From: Poseidonibacter ostreae
GTDB lineage: Bacteria; Campylobacterota; Campylobacteria; Campylobacterales; Arcobacteraceae
Assembly (NCBI RefSeq): GCF_009208055.1
Contig: NZ_WFKI01000010.1
Coordinates: 1-64,000, forward strand
DNA length: 64,000 nucleotides
Reading direction: 5' to 3'
Each line of letters opens with the position of its first letter. Position 1 is the stretch's first letter. The position numbers and the translations under genes are program-made. Of this stretch, positions 36,009-44,923 are shown one piece after another. The notes below the pieces were generated by a model. The model worked only from the letters and a program-made list of their open reading frames with translations. It was not told the origin of the DNA and did no database searches.

Positions 36009-37247
36009 TTATTTCTCCTCCACATCATAGAAACTAAGTGCAGGTCCTCTAACACCAATTAGTGTTTGAATTTTGCCATTAATTTTTCCATCTTGTGCAT
36101 CTTTATTTAGTGTTCTAAAGATATCTTTTAATCCTGCAATAGTCATATCTCTACCACCTAATCCATAAATTAAGTTTGTAACTAATGGTCTGTTTTGTGA
36201 GTTAATTAAAGCTCCTGATACTTCATTATATAAAGCTCCAACAGTTCCCCCAGGTGCAGATCTATCCATACAAGCAATTGCTTTAACATTTTGTAATGTA
36301 GCTGATAACTCTTCAAGTGGGAAAGGTCTAAATAGTCTTGGTGCTACAACACCTACATTTATACCTTCTTCTTTTTTGATTTGATCAATTGCAAGTTTTG
36401 CAGTTTCAAAAGTTGAACCTAAACATACAATTGCAATATCAGCATCTTCCATACCATAAGTCTCAACTACTTTATATTCTCTTCCTGTTAACTCTTTAAA
36501 TTCAGCAAAAGTATCTTCAATAACTTTTTTAGAACCCATTAAAGCAGCATGTTGTTTCGCTTTATGTTCAAAGTGCCAATCTTGTTCAGTTTGTACACCA
36601 TGTGTTACTGGCTTATCAAAATTTAATAAAGCGTTAACTTGTAAGTAATCTCCAACAAATTTTGAAGCTACTTCATCTTTTAAAGGAATAACATTTTGAG
36701 CTGTATGTGAAGTCATAAATCCATCTTGATTAGAAATAACAGGAAGTCTAACTGCTGGATGTTCTGAGATTTTAAATGACATTAAAGTCATATCATAAGC
36801 TTCTTGAGGTGAGAATGCATCAATTGAAACCCATCCTGCATCTCTTGTTAAATATAAATCTGAGTGGTCACCATTTACATTAAGTGGTGCTGCTAAGGCT
36901 CTATTTACAAGACATAAAACTACAGGAATTCTCATTCCAGATGCTTGATATAAAGTTTCAATCATAAGTGCTAAACCTTGTGAAGAAGTTGCAGTTGCAA
37001 CTCTACCACCAGCAGCACCAGCTCCAATACATGCACTCATAGCAGCATGCTCAGATTCAGTCATCATAACTTCACCATCAACATATCCATTTGCATGGAA
37101 CATTGCATAGTTTTCTACTGTAGCAGTAGATGGTGTAATAGGGTATGCAGCAACAACATCAACATCAGCTTGTCTGAAAGCTTGTGAATTTGCCATGTTT
37201 CCATCCCAAACTTCAACACCTTTTAAATTCATTTCTTTGCTATTCAT
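36009..37247 (-). CDS. porA: Pyruvate:acceptor oxidoreductase, alpha subunit
   Basis: 412 residues: the pyrimidine-binding domain (AAYPITPSTATVENYAM; MMTESEHAAMSACIGAGAAGGRVATATSSQGLALM) and the domain II region (IAIVCLGSTFETAK). Length matches PorA of the four-subunit epsilonproteobacterial enzyme (OorA is shorter). AAGGGTGA precedes the start; 2-bp gaps on both sides show a tight operon. Confidence 0.94.
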   Translation of the reverse strand: MNSKEMNLKGVEVWDGNMANSQAFRQADVDVVAAYPITPSTATVENYAMFHANGYVDGEVMMTESEHAAMSACIGAGAAGGRVATATSSQGLALMIETLYQASGMRIPVVLCLVNRALAAPLNVNGDHSDLYLTRDAGWVSIDAFSPQEAYDMTLMSFKISEHPAVRLPVISNQDGFMTSHTAQNVIPLKDEVASKFVGDYLQVNALLNFDKPVTHGVQTEQDWHFEHKAKQHAALMGSKKVIEDTFAEFKELTGREYKVVETYGMEDADIAIVCLGSTFETAKLAIDQIKKEEGINVGVVAPRLFRPFPLEELSATLQNVKAIACMDRSAPGGTVGALYNEVSGALINSQNRPLVTNLIYGLGGRDMTIAGLKDIFRTLNKDAQDGKINGKIQTLIGVRGPALSFYDVEEK

Positions 37248-37249
37248 AT

Positions 37250-37663
37250 TTATTCACCCTTCTTTTTTTTCTCAGGCCATTTACCTAGTGCATCTTCAAC
37301 TGTTTCATACTCTTCAAACATTAATAAAGATTTTGGATTAGTAGGACATACACTTACACATAATCCACATCCCTTACAGTGTTCGTAATCAACACCTTTC
37401 ATCTCTTTATTTCTTGCAATAATTGAAGTATCTGGACAGAATATCCAGCAGTTTTGACAGTCAATACATGTCTCAGAATTCCAAACTGGCTTTATAACTC
37501 TCCAGTCTCCTACTGACATTGCTTTTGAACTTGTTTCTGAATATAATCTATCTTCAGGTTGCATTTCAGCAATGTTATAATCTATATCTCCTTGGAATGT
37601 ATATAAAGCAGCACCAGGTACTAGCTCATCCCATCCCATTTCATTAATTGGTTTATTTGACAT
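37250..37663 (-). CDS. porD: Pyruvate:acceptor oxidoreductase, delta subunit (ferredoxin-like)
   Basis: 137 residues with two [4Fe-4S] motifs, CIDCQNCWIFCPD and CKGCGLCVSVCPT, carrying electrons from the catalytic subunits to the soluble acceptor. An N-terminal extension of about 60 residues precedes the clusters, as in related Por/Oor delta subunits. AAGGATAA precedes the ATG. Confidence 0.93.
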   Translation of the reverse strand: MSNKPINEMGWDELVPGAALYTFQGDIDYNIAEMQPEDRLYSETSSKAMSVGDWRVIKPVWNSETCIDCQNCWIFCPDTSIIARNKEMKGVDYEHCKGCGLCVSVCPTNPKSLLMFEEYETVEDALGKWPEKKKKGE

Positions 37664-37675
37664 ATTTATTATCCT

Positions 37676-38239
37676 TTAATGAACTTCATCATAAGCTCGT
37701 TGGATTGCAATCATATTTGCATCAATAAGATTCTGAGGTAATTTTTTTAATACACCTTTCATCGCTTCTTTGAAATACTCTAATTCGAACATTCCACTTA
37801 CTTTCATAAATGCACCAAGCATAGGTGTATTTGGAATTGCTTTTCCAATAGTTTCTCTTGAAATTTGGAAACAATCTAATACAAATACTCTATCTTCAAT
37901 ACCTTGAAGTTTTGGTACTTTTGCAATTACTTCTTCTTTGCTAAGGTGTGTTGTAATAATATATTTAGTTTTATCTGTACCATTAGCTGTAATATCATCA
38001 GTATAAGTTAATCCTGGATCTAGTATAAATACAAAATCAGGTTCCATGTATTTTTCATGGTTTAAAATTACTTCATCATCAATTCTATTGTAGGCAGTCA
38101 TTGACGCACCTCTTTTAGCTGAACCATAAAAAGCGAATGCTTGCACTTGTTTTCCAGTTTCAGCAACAACAGAAGCAAGTCCTTTAGCACCAGTTACTGC
38201 ACCTTGACCTGCACGGCTATGCCATCTAATTTCTAACAT
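37676..38239 (-). CDS. porC: Pyruvate:acceptor oxidoreductase, gamma subunit
   Basis: 187 residues of the POR gamma family: IRWHSRAGQGAVTGAKGLASV at the N terminus, FAFYGSAKRGASMTAYNRI, and NTPMLGAFMKVSG. It completes the CoA-handling domain of the complex. First gene of the operon; AAGGAG precedes the ATG and a TATAAT lies about 55 bp upstream. Also called porG in some annotations. Confidence 0.93.
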   Translation of the reverse strand: MLEIRWHSRAGQGAVTGAKGLASVVAETGKQVQAFAFYGSAKRGASMTAYNRIDDEVILNHEKYMEPDFVFILDPGLTYTDDITANGTDKTKYIITTHLSKEEVIAKVPKLQGIEDRVFVLDCFQISRETIGKAIPNTPMLGAFMKVSGMFELEYFKEAMKGVLKKLPQNLIDANMIAIQRAYDEVH

Positions 38240-38562
38240 AGAGGCTCCTTAAAATTAATTTTGACTTAAATTTTTTAATTAGTCTGAAACATTATACATA
38301 TTTTTAACTTATATTCTACTATATTTTTTACTATAAATTTAGTAGGTGTTACTTTTTTATACACCAATATATTGTAAATTTGATAAAAATATGCTAGAGA
38401 AATAGTGTTTTTATAAATAAATAAAAGTTATAAAGCTTTAGTATTGTTGATTATATAGTTTTAAAACTATTATTTTTGATATATAATAGTTTTAAAAAAA
38501 TAGATATTTTATTATTAAAAATAAATATTTTTATTTAATTAATATTTTATTTTAATAAAATT
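38240..38562. other. Intergenic spacer upstream of porC
   Basis: 323 bases, almost pure A/T. It contains the candidate por -10 (38291-38296) and, nearer the HAD gene, ATAGTTTTAAAACTAT (38455-38470) with another ATAGTTTTAAAA at 38486-38497. The AAAACTATTAT (38463-38473)/ATAATAGTTTT (38483-38493) pairing competes with the first palindrome, so the region can form alternative hairpins after the HAD gene. Confidence 0.5.
38291..38296 (-). promoter_or_regulatory. Candidate -10 of porCDAB
   Basis: Reverse-strand TATAAT in the context ATGTATAATG, about 55 bp before the porC start. Confidence 0.45.
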
Positions 38563-39216
38563 TTAAGAAAGTAATTGTATATATTTTATAGCACTTAGTG
38601 CATTATCTGTAATATTTGGAGTGTATTTCTTTAACTCTTCTTTTTTCCCATAACCACAAAGTACTGCAATTGAATTTATATTTGCATCATTTGCAGCAAT
38701 TAAATCAAGTTTTGTATCTCCTATCATCCATACATTATGAGTGTTTTCATTATAGTTCATCTGTTCTAGTGTAACTAATATTGGCTCAGGGTGTGGTTTT
38801 GGATTTTCTACATTTTCTCTTCCTGTAACTATTTCAAAATGTTCACTTAATTTAAAATGTTCTAATAAAGGCATAGTATAAAGCCGTGTTTTTGTAGTAA
38901 CAACTGAAACTCGTCCAATCTTTGCTGCTAATTGTACTGCTTCTAAAGCTTCAGGAAGTAGTGTTGTTTTTTGTGTTGATATTTTTCTATATCTATTTTT
39001 ATACGAAGCCACAAAATCCCAAACTCTATCTTCTTGTATTCCTAAATTTGCATACATAATATCTAAAGGATAACCAATAAAAGATTTTATATCTTCTTCA
39101 TTTCCTTTAAAATCAAAATTCATTTCTTCAAATGAGTGTATAAATGTAGATACAATTGCATCTGTTGAGTCTATTAGTGTTCCATCTAAATCAAATAATA
39201 TTATATTTTCTTTCAA
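38563..39216 (-). CDS. HAD-family phosphatase (phosphoglycolate phosphatase-like)
   Basis: 217 residues. HAD motif I FDLDGTLIDS (about 8-17), a helical cap, motif II VVTTKT, lysine region ENPKPHPEP and motif III MIGDTKLDLIAAN. Gph-like enzymes remove phosphate from 2-phosphoglycolate or other small substrates; HAD substrate range cannot be read from sequence. Start TTG at 39216 with AAGGAAAG upstream. It follows the peptide-binding protein gene by 25 bp and is probably co-transcribed. Confidence 0.85.
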   Translation of the reverse strand: MKENIILFDLDGTLIDSTDAIVSTFIHSFEEMNFDFKGNEEDIKSFIGYPLDIMYANLGIQEDRVWDFVASYKNRYRKISTQKTTLLPEALEAVQLAAKIGRVSVVTTKTRLYTMPLLEHFKLSEHFEIVTGRENVENPKPHPEPILVTLEQMNYNENTHNVWMIGDTKLDLIAANDANINSIAVLCGYGKKEELKKYTPNITDNALSAIKYIQLLS

Positions 39217-39241
39217 AGCTTTCCTTTTTATATTTTAAGTT

Positions 39242-40741
39242 TTAAGGTTTTATCCAATCTTTTTGATTGTGAGTAATTCCTGTAAATGCAGGTTCGATAT
39301 TTTTTATTTCATCATTAACAACTGTTATTGAGTTTGGTATATATAAAAATAAATATGGAATATCGTCTGTAATTTTTTTAAATATACTTTTATATATCTT
39401 ACTTAATTCATCTCTATTTATTGTAGTTGAACCTTTTTCAATTAACTTATCTACTTCTTTATTAGAATATCCAACTAAGTTAAATCTTCCTGTTTTATCT
39501 GAACTTGAATGCCATAAAGGATAAGCATCAGGCATTAATGATAAAGACCATCCAAGAAGTATTGCTTCATAATTTCTTGGATGAACAACTGTATTTAAAT
39601 AAGCCTGCCACTCCATTACTCTTATTTTCATTTGTATACCAGCTTTTGATAGTTGGTATTGTAATATTTGTGCTGCGTTTATTCTTGTATCATTTCCCGT
39701 ATTTGTAACTATCTCAAAACTAAATGGATTATTTTCATCATAACCTAACTCTTTTAAAAGTTTTTTTGCTTTTTGAATATTTGGAATGATAGGTTTTGTC
39801 TTTTCATCATAGGCAAAACTTCCTGGTAAAAATGGTCCATTACATACTTCTCCATGTCCAAAAAACAGAATGTCAACAAGTTCTTGACGGTCAATTGCTA
39901 AGGATAATGCTTTTCTAATTCTTATATCTTTAAATTTTTCATTTTTTAAATTTAATCCAACGTATGAGTAAGAAAAACTTTGGCTTTCTATAATCTTGAA
40001 TGATTTCTTAAACTCATCATCAATTTGTCTATCAATTTGAAGAGGTGTTAAACTAGATAAATCAAGTTTTTTTTGTTTTAAAAATAAAAAAGATGTATTT
40101 GTATCTGGAATAAATTTATACAATAACTCATCAATTTTAGGTTTACCTTCAAAATAGTTTTCATTAGCTTTTAATTTTATATTTTGTCCAACTTTAAAGT
40201 TTTCTAATTTATAAGGTCCTGTTCCTATTGGATTTTTATTAAAAGAACTTGTCATCAAATTCTTTTCATCTTTTAATATATGATAAGGAAGTATGCCAAC
40301 CATCCATATTTCTAAGGCTTTAAAATAAGCTTTTTTATAAATAACCTCAATAGTGTAATCATCAATTGCTTTTACGGATTCTACTTCTTTATAGTTAGAT
40401 TTTATAGAATTAAAAACTTTTGGATCTAAAATAGTATTATAAGTAAATACTACATCTTTAGAAGTTAACTCTTTTCCATCATGCCATTTTATATCTTTTC
40501 TTAAATTTATGATTAGTTTTGTCTTTGTTTCAAAGCTATATGAAAGAGCTAAATCTTCTGTAGGGTTTCCATCTTTATCGTATTTAAATAAACCATTAAA
40601 AAGCCAATTGGCTATTTGTGAACTTGCCGTATCATTTGCTAAAATTGGATTTAATCTACTAGGACTTGAACTTATTGATAAGTTTAATGTACTTGCTTGA
40701 ATGTAAGTAAAAATAATTAGGAATAGTGTAATAAATTTCAT
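39242..40741 (-). CDS. Orphan SBP_bac_5 oligopeptide/dipeptide-binding protein
   Basis: 499 residues from ATG 40741, giving signal peptide MKFITLFLIIFTYIQAS. A longer in-frame start at 40804 would lie inside the rpsI terminator hairpin and is rejected. Family-5 signatures: SRLNPILANDTASSQIANWLF, WHDGKELTSKDVVFTYN and RIRKALSLAIDRQELVDILF. No permease genes adjoin, so it serves a transporter encoded elsewhere or acts alone. It is a paralogue in fold, not a near copy, of the binding protein at 14783. Confidence 0.87.
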   Translation of the reverse strand: MKFITLFLIIFTYIQASTLNLSISSSPSRLNPILANDTASSQIANWLFNGLFKYDKDGNPTEDLALSYSFETKTKLIINLRKDIKWHDGKELTSKDVVFTYNTILDPKVFNSIKSNYKEVESVKAIDDYTIEVIYKKAYFKALEIWMVGILPYHILKDEKNLMTSSFNKNPIGTGPYKLENFKVGQNIKLKANENYFEGKPKIDELLYKFIPDTNTSFLFLKQKKLDLSSLTPLQIDRQIDDEFKKSFKIIESQSFSYSYVGLNLKNEKFKDIRIRKALSLAIDRQELVDILFFGHGEVCNGPFLPGSFAYDEKTKPIIPNIQKAKKLLKELGYDENNPFSFEIVTNTGNDTRINAAQILQYQLSKAGIQMKIRVMEWQAYLNTVVHPRNYEAILLGWSLSLMPDAYPLWHSSSDKTGRFNLVGYSNKEVDKLIEKGSTTINRDELSKIYKSIFKKITDDIPYLFLYIPNSITVVNDEIKNIEPAFTGITHNQKDWIKP

Positions 40742-40788
40742 TAGGTATTGTATAGTTTTTTTGAATATTAATAACTTAAAGTGCATAA

Positions 40789-40820
40789 AAAAAGGGAACA
40801 ACATTTGTTGTTCCCTTTTT
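40789..40820 (-). terminator. Terminator of rplM-rpsI
   Basis: AAAAAGGGAACAACA (40789-40803) pairs perfectly with TGTTGTTCCCTTTTT (40806-40820); on the minus strand the 15-bp stem runs into a T7 tract. The most canonical terminator in the window. Confidence 0.9.
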
Positions 40821-40857
40821 GAAAATACAAAGATATAAAATCTTTGAAAAATTGAAT

Positions 40858-41247
40858 CTATCTTTTTGAGAATTGACCGCTTTTTCTTGCTTTTCTTCTT
40901 CCGTATTTCTTTCTTTCAACTGATCTAGCATCTCTAGTTAATAAACCATAAGGTTTTAAAATAGCTCTGAATTGCTCATCATAAGCAACTAAAGCTCTAG
41001 AAATACCATGTCTAACAGCATCAGCTTGTGCAGAGTACCCTCCACCTAGAGTTTTAACAACAATATTTACAGAAGTTTCTTGTTTAGCTACTTCTAATGG
41101 TTGCATTACTCTTTTTTTAATCGCTTCGTGTCCACCTAACCATGTGTCTAAAGACTGACCATTGATTGTTAGTTGACCATTACCAACTTCTAGCCATACT
41201 TTAGCTATAGATGTTTTTCTTCTTCCAGTTGCGTAAACTTTTGCCAT
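40858..41247 (-). CDS. rpsI: 30S ribosomal protein S9
   Basis: 129 residues, full length. N-terminal YATGRRKTSIAKVWL, central GGGYSAQADAVRHGISRAL and the basic tail ending KYGRRKARKSGQFSKR that reaches into the ribosomal P site. 5 bp after rplM, the standard pair. Confidence 0.98.
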   Translation of the reverse strand: MAKVYATGRRKTSIAKVWLEVGNGQLTINGQSLDTWLGGHEAIKKRVMQPLEVAKQETSVNIVVKTLGGGYSAQADAVRHGISRALVAYDEQFRAILKPYGLLTRDARSVERKKYGRRKARKSGQFSKR

Positions 41248-41252
41248 TAGTC

Positions 41253-41672
41253 CTATCCTTTAATTTGTGCAGTATGAGGGTGTTCGCTACCTGCATATAC
41301 TTTTAATTTTTTTAACATGTTTTTACCAAGAGTTGTTTTTGGTAACATACCTCTTGTTGAAAGTTTATATAATTTTTCTGGATTATTTTCAAACATATCA
41401 GACATTTTGTGAGTTTTTGTACTACCAAAATAACCTGAGTGTGTGTAATAGTTTTTAGTTTCTAATTTAGTTCCAGAAAACTTTGCTTTAGAAGCATTAA
41501 TGATTACAACGTAATCTCCACAATCTACATGAGGTGTGTAATAAGGTTTAGTTTTCCCTCTTAAGATACTTGCAACTTCAGTGATAATTCTTCCGAATAC
41601 TTTATCAGTTGCGTCGATTACTATCCAATCTCTTTCGATTTCGTTAGCTTTTGCCATTTGAGTAAATTTCAT
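41253..41672 (-). CDS. rplM: 50S ribosomal protein L13
   Basis: 139 residues with the L13 core WIVIDATDKVFGRIITEVASIL, GDYVVIINASKAKFSGTKL and the RGMLPKTTLGKNMLKKLKVY segment. It leads the rplM-rpsI operon; a purine-rich GCGGAG lies upstream of the ATG. The 76-bp spacer to the kinase gene holds a hairpin and probably its promoter. Confidence 0.98.
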   Translation of the reverse strand: MKFTQMAKANEIERDWIVIDATDKVFGRIITEVASILRGKTKPYYTPHVDCGDYVVIINASKAKFSGTKLETKNYYTHSGYFGSTKTHKMSDMFENNPEKLYKLSTRGMLPKTTLGKNMLKKLKVYAGSEHPHTAQIKG

Positions 41673-41716
41673 TTATTTTCTCCGCTTTTATTAATGAGGT
41701 GGAATAATAGTGTAGT

Positions 41717-41746
41717 AATACTTAAATAAACCTTAATTTAAGTATT
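41717..41746 (-). terminator. Hairpin after the pst-locus kinase
   Basis: AATACTTAAAT (41717-41727) pairs with ATTTAAGTATT (41736-41746), directly past the stop at 41749; no T-run follows on the minus strand. Confidence 0.4.
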
Positions 41747-41748
41747 AT

Positions 41749-43125
41749 TTAATACTTTATTGTAAATTCCGAACCTTGATTAAATTCTGAAGTAACTTCA
41801 AGTGAGAAATTATGCAGTGATAGTATAGATTGAACGATAAATAAGCCTAAACCTAAAGAGTTGTTCCATCCGTTATTTGAGACTCTGTAGAACTTATGTT
41901 TAATTTTTTCAAGCTCCTTACTCTCTAAACCTATACCCCTATCTTTTATAATTATTGAATTTTCTGTAAGTTCTACAATTACTTCATCATCTGAGTATTT
42001 TAAGGCATTTTCAATTAAGTTTGATATTGCCATAGAAATTAATGTTTCATCAACTTTTAAATTTATATCAATTCCTGAAATTATAATCTCTCTATTTTTA
42101 TATTTTTCTTTTAAATCAGGAATAATATCTTCAACTATTCTTTTTATTGGAGTAGGGATTAGAAGTAATTCTTGTTTTCCTTCTTCTAGTTTTAATGTAA
42201 GTCTTAACTTATCAATAATTTGTGACATTTTATTTGCATTAGAATGAATTTTATTTAAAAATTTTTGTTTCATAACTTCTGGCATTTCATCATCATTCAT
42301 AATAGTTTCACTATATCCAGAAATTATTGCAATTGGATTTTTGAACTCATGAGATAAGGCAGAAATAATTTCATCTTTTTGTCTATTTGCAATCTTTAAT
42401 TTTGCAGTTTGTTTTGCTTTTTGCTTCTCTTTTTTTGATAGTTTTAAAGCTACTTTATTTAATAATCTTGTAATTTGATAAAACTCTTGTGTATATCTTG
42501 ATTTTAATTTATAAGTAGGTTTTTTATCTGATAATTGCGTTAAAAAGTTTAAAATAGAGTCGGTCTCTTTTTTTATTTTAAGACTAATAAAGTATGTAGT
42601 TAAAAAACCAATAATTAAAAAAAATGTAATAAAAGCAAATATCTGAGCAGTAAGTTTTACAAAGTTATCAGTAATTTTATCTGTATAATCTGCCATTCTT
42701 ATAAAATAAATATTTTTATCAATGCTTACTTTTTTAGTGATATATAAAAGTTCTTTATTTATCGTATTTGAAAATCTAACAATCTTTCCAATACCGAAAT
42801 CTTTTGCTTGAAGTACTTCTTCTCTATTGGAATGATTCTCCATTAGGTTTTTATCTTCATCACTCTCAGCTATTACATTACCCTTTTCATCAATCACGGT
42901 AATTCTAAGATTAATCTGTGCTTTTAAATCTTTTATTATATTGTCTATATTTTTTAAATCTTTTAATACAATTGAGAATGTATCAATATTTTGTACAAGA
43001 TTTTTTTCAATTTGATTGATATAGATATTTTTTGACCAAAAGTAAGTAACTATTGTTAGAGTTATTAAAATTCCTACAAAAATTAAAATAAATGTTCTTA
43101 AAAAAAGTTGGTGAATTTTTAACAA
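41749..43125 (-). CDS. Phosphate-regulon sensor histidine kinase (PhoR/PhosS-like)
   Basis: 458 residues: TM1 about 8-29, a periplasmic domain of about 130 residues (31-160), TM2 about 160-182, a HAMP-like linker, phosphoacceptor H259 (ISALSHEFKNPIAIISGYSE) and an ATPase domain (NLIENALKYSD; GLGLFIVQSIL). Start TTG at 43125 overlaps the regulator stop by 7 bp. It lies at the end of the pst gene string, which points to phosphate sensing. Unlike E. coli PhoR it has a large periplasmic domain, closer in plan to the Campylobacter phosphate kinase. Confidence 0.87.
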   Translation of the reverse strand: MLKIHQLFLRTFILIFVGILITLTIVTYFWSKNIYINQIEKNLVQNIDTFSIVLKDLKNIDNIIKDLKAQINLRITVIDEKGNVIAESDEDKNLMENHSNREEVLQAKDFGIGKIVRFSNTINKELLYITKKVSIDKNIYFIRMADYTDKITDNFVKLTAQIFAFITFFLIIGFLTTYFISLKIKKETDSILNFLTQLSDKKPTYKLKSRYTQEFYQITRLLNKVALKLSKKEKQKAKQTAKLKIANRQKDEIISALSHEFKNPIAIISGYSETIMNDDEMPEVMKQKFLNKIHSNANKMSQIIDKLRLTLKLEEGKQELLLIPTPIKRIVEDIIPDLKEKYKNREIIISGIDINLKVDETLISMAISNLIENALKYSDDEVIVELTENSIIIKDRGIGLESKELEKIKHKFYRVSNNGWNNSLGLGLFIVQSILSLHNFSLEVTSEFNQGSEFTIKY

Positions 43126-43793
43126 AATATATAACCTTCACCTCTTACAGATTTTATATAATCTTTTTTTCCCTCAGGATCAATCTTTGCTTTTAATCTT
43201 TTTATAGCAACATTTACTGTTTTTACTTTTTTCTCTAATGAGTCTCCCCAAACAGCATCTAATAAATGTTCTCTACTCATTAAGATATCTTTATTTTTAA
43301 TAAACTCTAAAAATAAGTCATGTTCTAAATGCGTTAATTCAATCTCTTTTTCTTCAATATAAAATTTCTTATTACTAGCTTTATATGTGATATCTTTAAT
43401 TCTTAAGATATCAACTACTTTAGCTGTTCTTTTAATTACAGCTTTTACACGTGCAGTTAATTCTTTTAGGTTAAAAGGTTTAGTTATATAATCATCAGCA
43501 TGAGAATCAAAGCCCTCAAGAATGTCTTCGTCTTTATCTTTAGCTGTTACATAAATTACAGGAATATTATATCCCTCTTGTTTAATTTTGTTAATAAAAC
43601 TAGTTCCCTCACTTCCAGGAAGGTTTCTATCCATTAAAATTAAACCAATCTCTTCTTCTTTTAAGACCTGCTTTAGGTTTTTATCAATATTTAAAAAACC
43701 TATAGTTTCAAAGCCCTCTTTTTGTAATGTATATTCAAGAAGTTCTAAAATATCTTCTTCATCTTCAACAATTAAAATAGGTTTATTTGTCAT
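43119..43793 (-). CDS. Phosphate-regulon response regulator (PhoB/PhosR-like)
   Basis: 224 residues from ATG 43793 (MTNKPILIVEDEED), chosen because the receiver starts there; the frame is open 20 codons further upstream inside psiE. GAGGAAAG lies about 11 bp before it. Phosphoacceptor D55 (LILMDRNLPG), then winged helix (LTHLEHDLFLEFIKN...KTVNVAIKRLKAKI...VRGEGYIF). It probably binds the 11-bp-spaced repeats before pstS and pstC. The start overlaps psiE by 11 bp. Confidence 0.9.
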   Translation of the reverse strand: MTNKPILIVEDEEDILELLEYTLQKEGFETIGFLNIDKNLKQVLKEEEIGLILMDRNLPGSEGTSFINKIKQEGYNIPVIYVTAKDKDEDILEGFDSHADDYITKPFNLKELTARVKAVIKRTAKVVDILRIKDITYKASNKKFYIEEKEIELTHLEHDLFLEFIKNKDILMSREHLLDAVWGDSLEKKVKTVNVAIKRLKAKIDPEGKKDYIKSVRGEGYIFC

Positions 43794-44235
43794 TGTTTTT
43801 ACTACTTTCCTCAGAATTAATTTTTTTATTTGGACGCTCATCTTCATACTCAATTACTGTATCTTTTGATATTTTAATAACACCAGGTGAGAATTTAATT
43901 GCAAATATTCTAAAAATAAAGAAAATAAATATCGTAAATAAAAGAAAAGTGATATCAAAATAGTCTCTATGTTTATCAGTTGAAAGAATAATTACATCTC
44001 TAATTAAAAAGATAATAAAAATATCGATAACGAATCTAAGTCGTAATTTCTCTTTTTTAATAAAATCAGAAATCATTTTTACAACTTCCATAACAACAAT
44101 AAACTCTAGCATTAAGATTATTGCTTTATGAAAAGGAAGTCCTACTGCAAATATTAAGATAAAAATAATTGTTGCTATTAATACCTCAAAATTTGTACTG
44201 AAATAGTTTTGGATTTTTTTTATTGCATTTTTCAT
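43783..44235 (-). CDS. psiE: PsiE-family phosphate-starvation membrane protein
   Basis: 150 residues with four hydrophobic segments and the PsiE pattern (LILMLEFIVVMEVVKMI; RFVIDIFIIFLIRDVIIL). PsiE is a small inner-membrane protein induced by phosphate starvation in E. coli; its activity is unknown. A charged tail (ERPNKKINSEESSKNNDK) ends the protein. There is no Shine-Dalgarno; instead an extended -10 ends 6 bp before the ATG. It sits between phoU and the regulator gene. Confidence 0.85.
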   Translation of the reverse strand: MKNAIKKIQNYFSTNFEVLIATIIFILIFAVGLPFHKAIILMLEFIVVMEVVKMISDFIKKEKLRLRFVIDIFIIFLIRDVIILSTDKHRDYFDITFLLFTIFIFFIFRIFAIKFSPGVIKISKDTVIEYEDERPNKKINSEESSKNNDK

Positions 44236-44241
44236 AAAGTA

Positions 44242-44250
44242 ATTATATCA
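44242..44250 (-). promoter_or_regulatory. Extended -10 immediately before psiE (possible leaderless start)
   Basis: On the minus strand TGATATAAT (44250-44242) is a full extended -10. Six bases separate it from the psiE ATG, which would put transcription start at or next to the A of ATG. Confidence 0.35.
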
Positions 44251-44254
44251 TAAT

Positions 44255-44923
44255 CTATGATTGCATTATATCTCCACCAACATGTGCAAAAAGCGCTAAA
44301 CTTGCAATAGATGAAGCTCTATCTGCTGTTCTTTCTAATCTTCTTAAAGAACTTAATGTGTCAAAATACTCTTTTGATAATTCAAGGTTTTTAGAAATTA
44401 GTTTTAAGATATTTTTTTCAACCATTGCATATAAATCAGCTGCTTTACTCTCTTCAACTATAACTCTATGGTATTTTTCTTCAGTATGGCTATCATTTTC
44501 TTCATCAAGCATTGATATTGCTGTACGAAGTGATAATAATGCAGATTTATGAAGAGGAATTGTAAACTCTAATATAGTGTTAGTATTTAAATCTTCAGAA
44601 AAAGCTTTTCTAAATATTTTAATAAAACCTTTTACATTTGAAGCTGCTCTAATTAATTCATTTGTAATTTTTAAATATGAAACCATTTCTCTTAAGTCTT
44701 TAGCTTCTGGCGAATATAAAGCTAAAGTTGTAACTATTAAATTATCTATTTCATTAGATTTATTTGATAGTTTTTTTACTGATAAATCTATCTCTTTTAA
44801 GGCTGAAATATCATCACTTTTTAATATTTTTAATGATGACTCTAAAGCATCAATAACACTGTTTCCAATAAATAACACTTCTTCTTTAATATTCTCTCTT
44901 TTTTCATTATAAGTTTTTAACAT
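44255..44923 (-). CDS. phoU: Phosphate transport regulator PhoU
   Basis: 222 residues, two three-helix PhoU repeats (EIDLSVKKLSNKSNEIDNLIV near 45; VEESKAADLYAMVEKNILKLI near 155). PhoU links Pst transport activity to the kinase. The ATG overlaps the pstB stop by one base (TAATG). Confidence 0.93.
   Translation of the reverse strand: MLKTYNEKRENIKEEVLFIGNSVIDALESSLKILKSDDISALKEIDLSVKKLSNKSNEIDNLIVTTLALYSPEAKDLREMVSYLKITNELIRAASNVKGFIKIFRKAFSEDLNTNTILEFTIPLHKSALLSLRTAISMLDEENDSHTEEKYHRVIVEESKAADLYAMVEKNILKLISKNLELSKEYFDTLSSLRRLERTADRASSIASLALFAHVGGDIMQS

Noticed and set aside
40742..40804. Upstream in-frame start codons (40804 and 40786) for the peptide-binding protein
   Set aside because: Both lie at or inside the rplM-rpsI terminator hairpin, and only the ATG at 40741 gives an uninterrupted signal peptide at the N terminus.
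43794..43853. 20-residue N-terminal extension of the phosphate response regulator
   Set aside because: The receiver fold begins at the ATG at 43793, and the extension would lie wholly inside the psiE coding end.
44577..44912. 111-codon forward frame inside phoU
   Set aside because: Antisense shadow of a well-recognised gene with no supporting signal.
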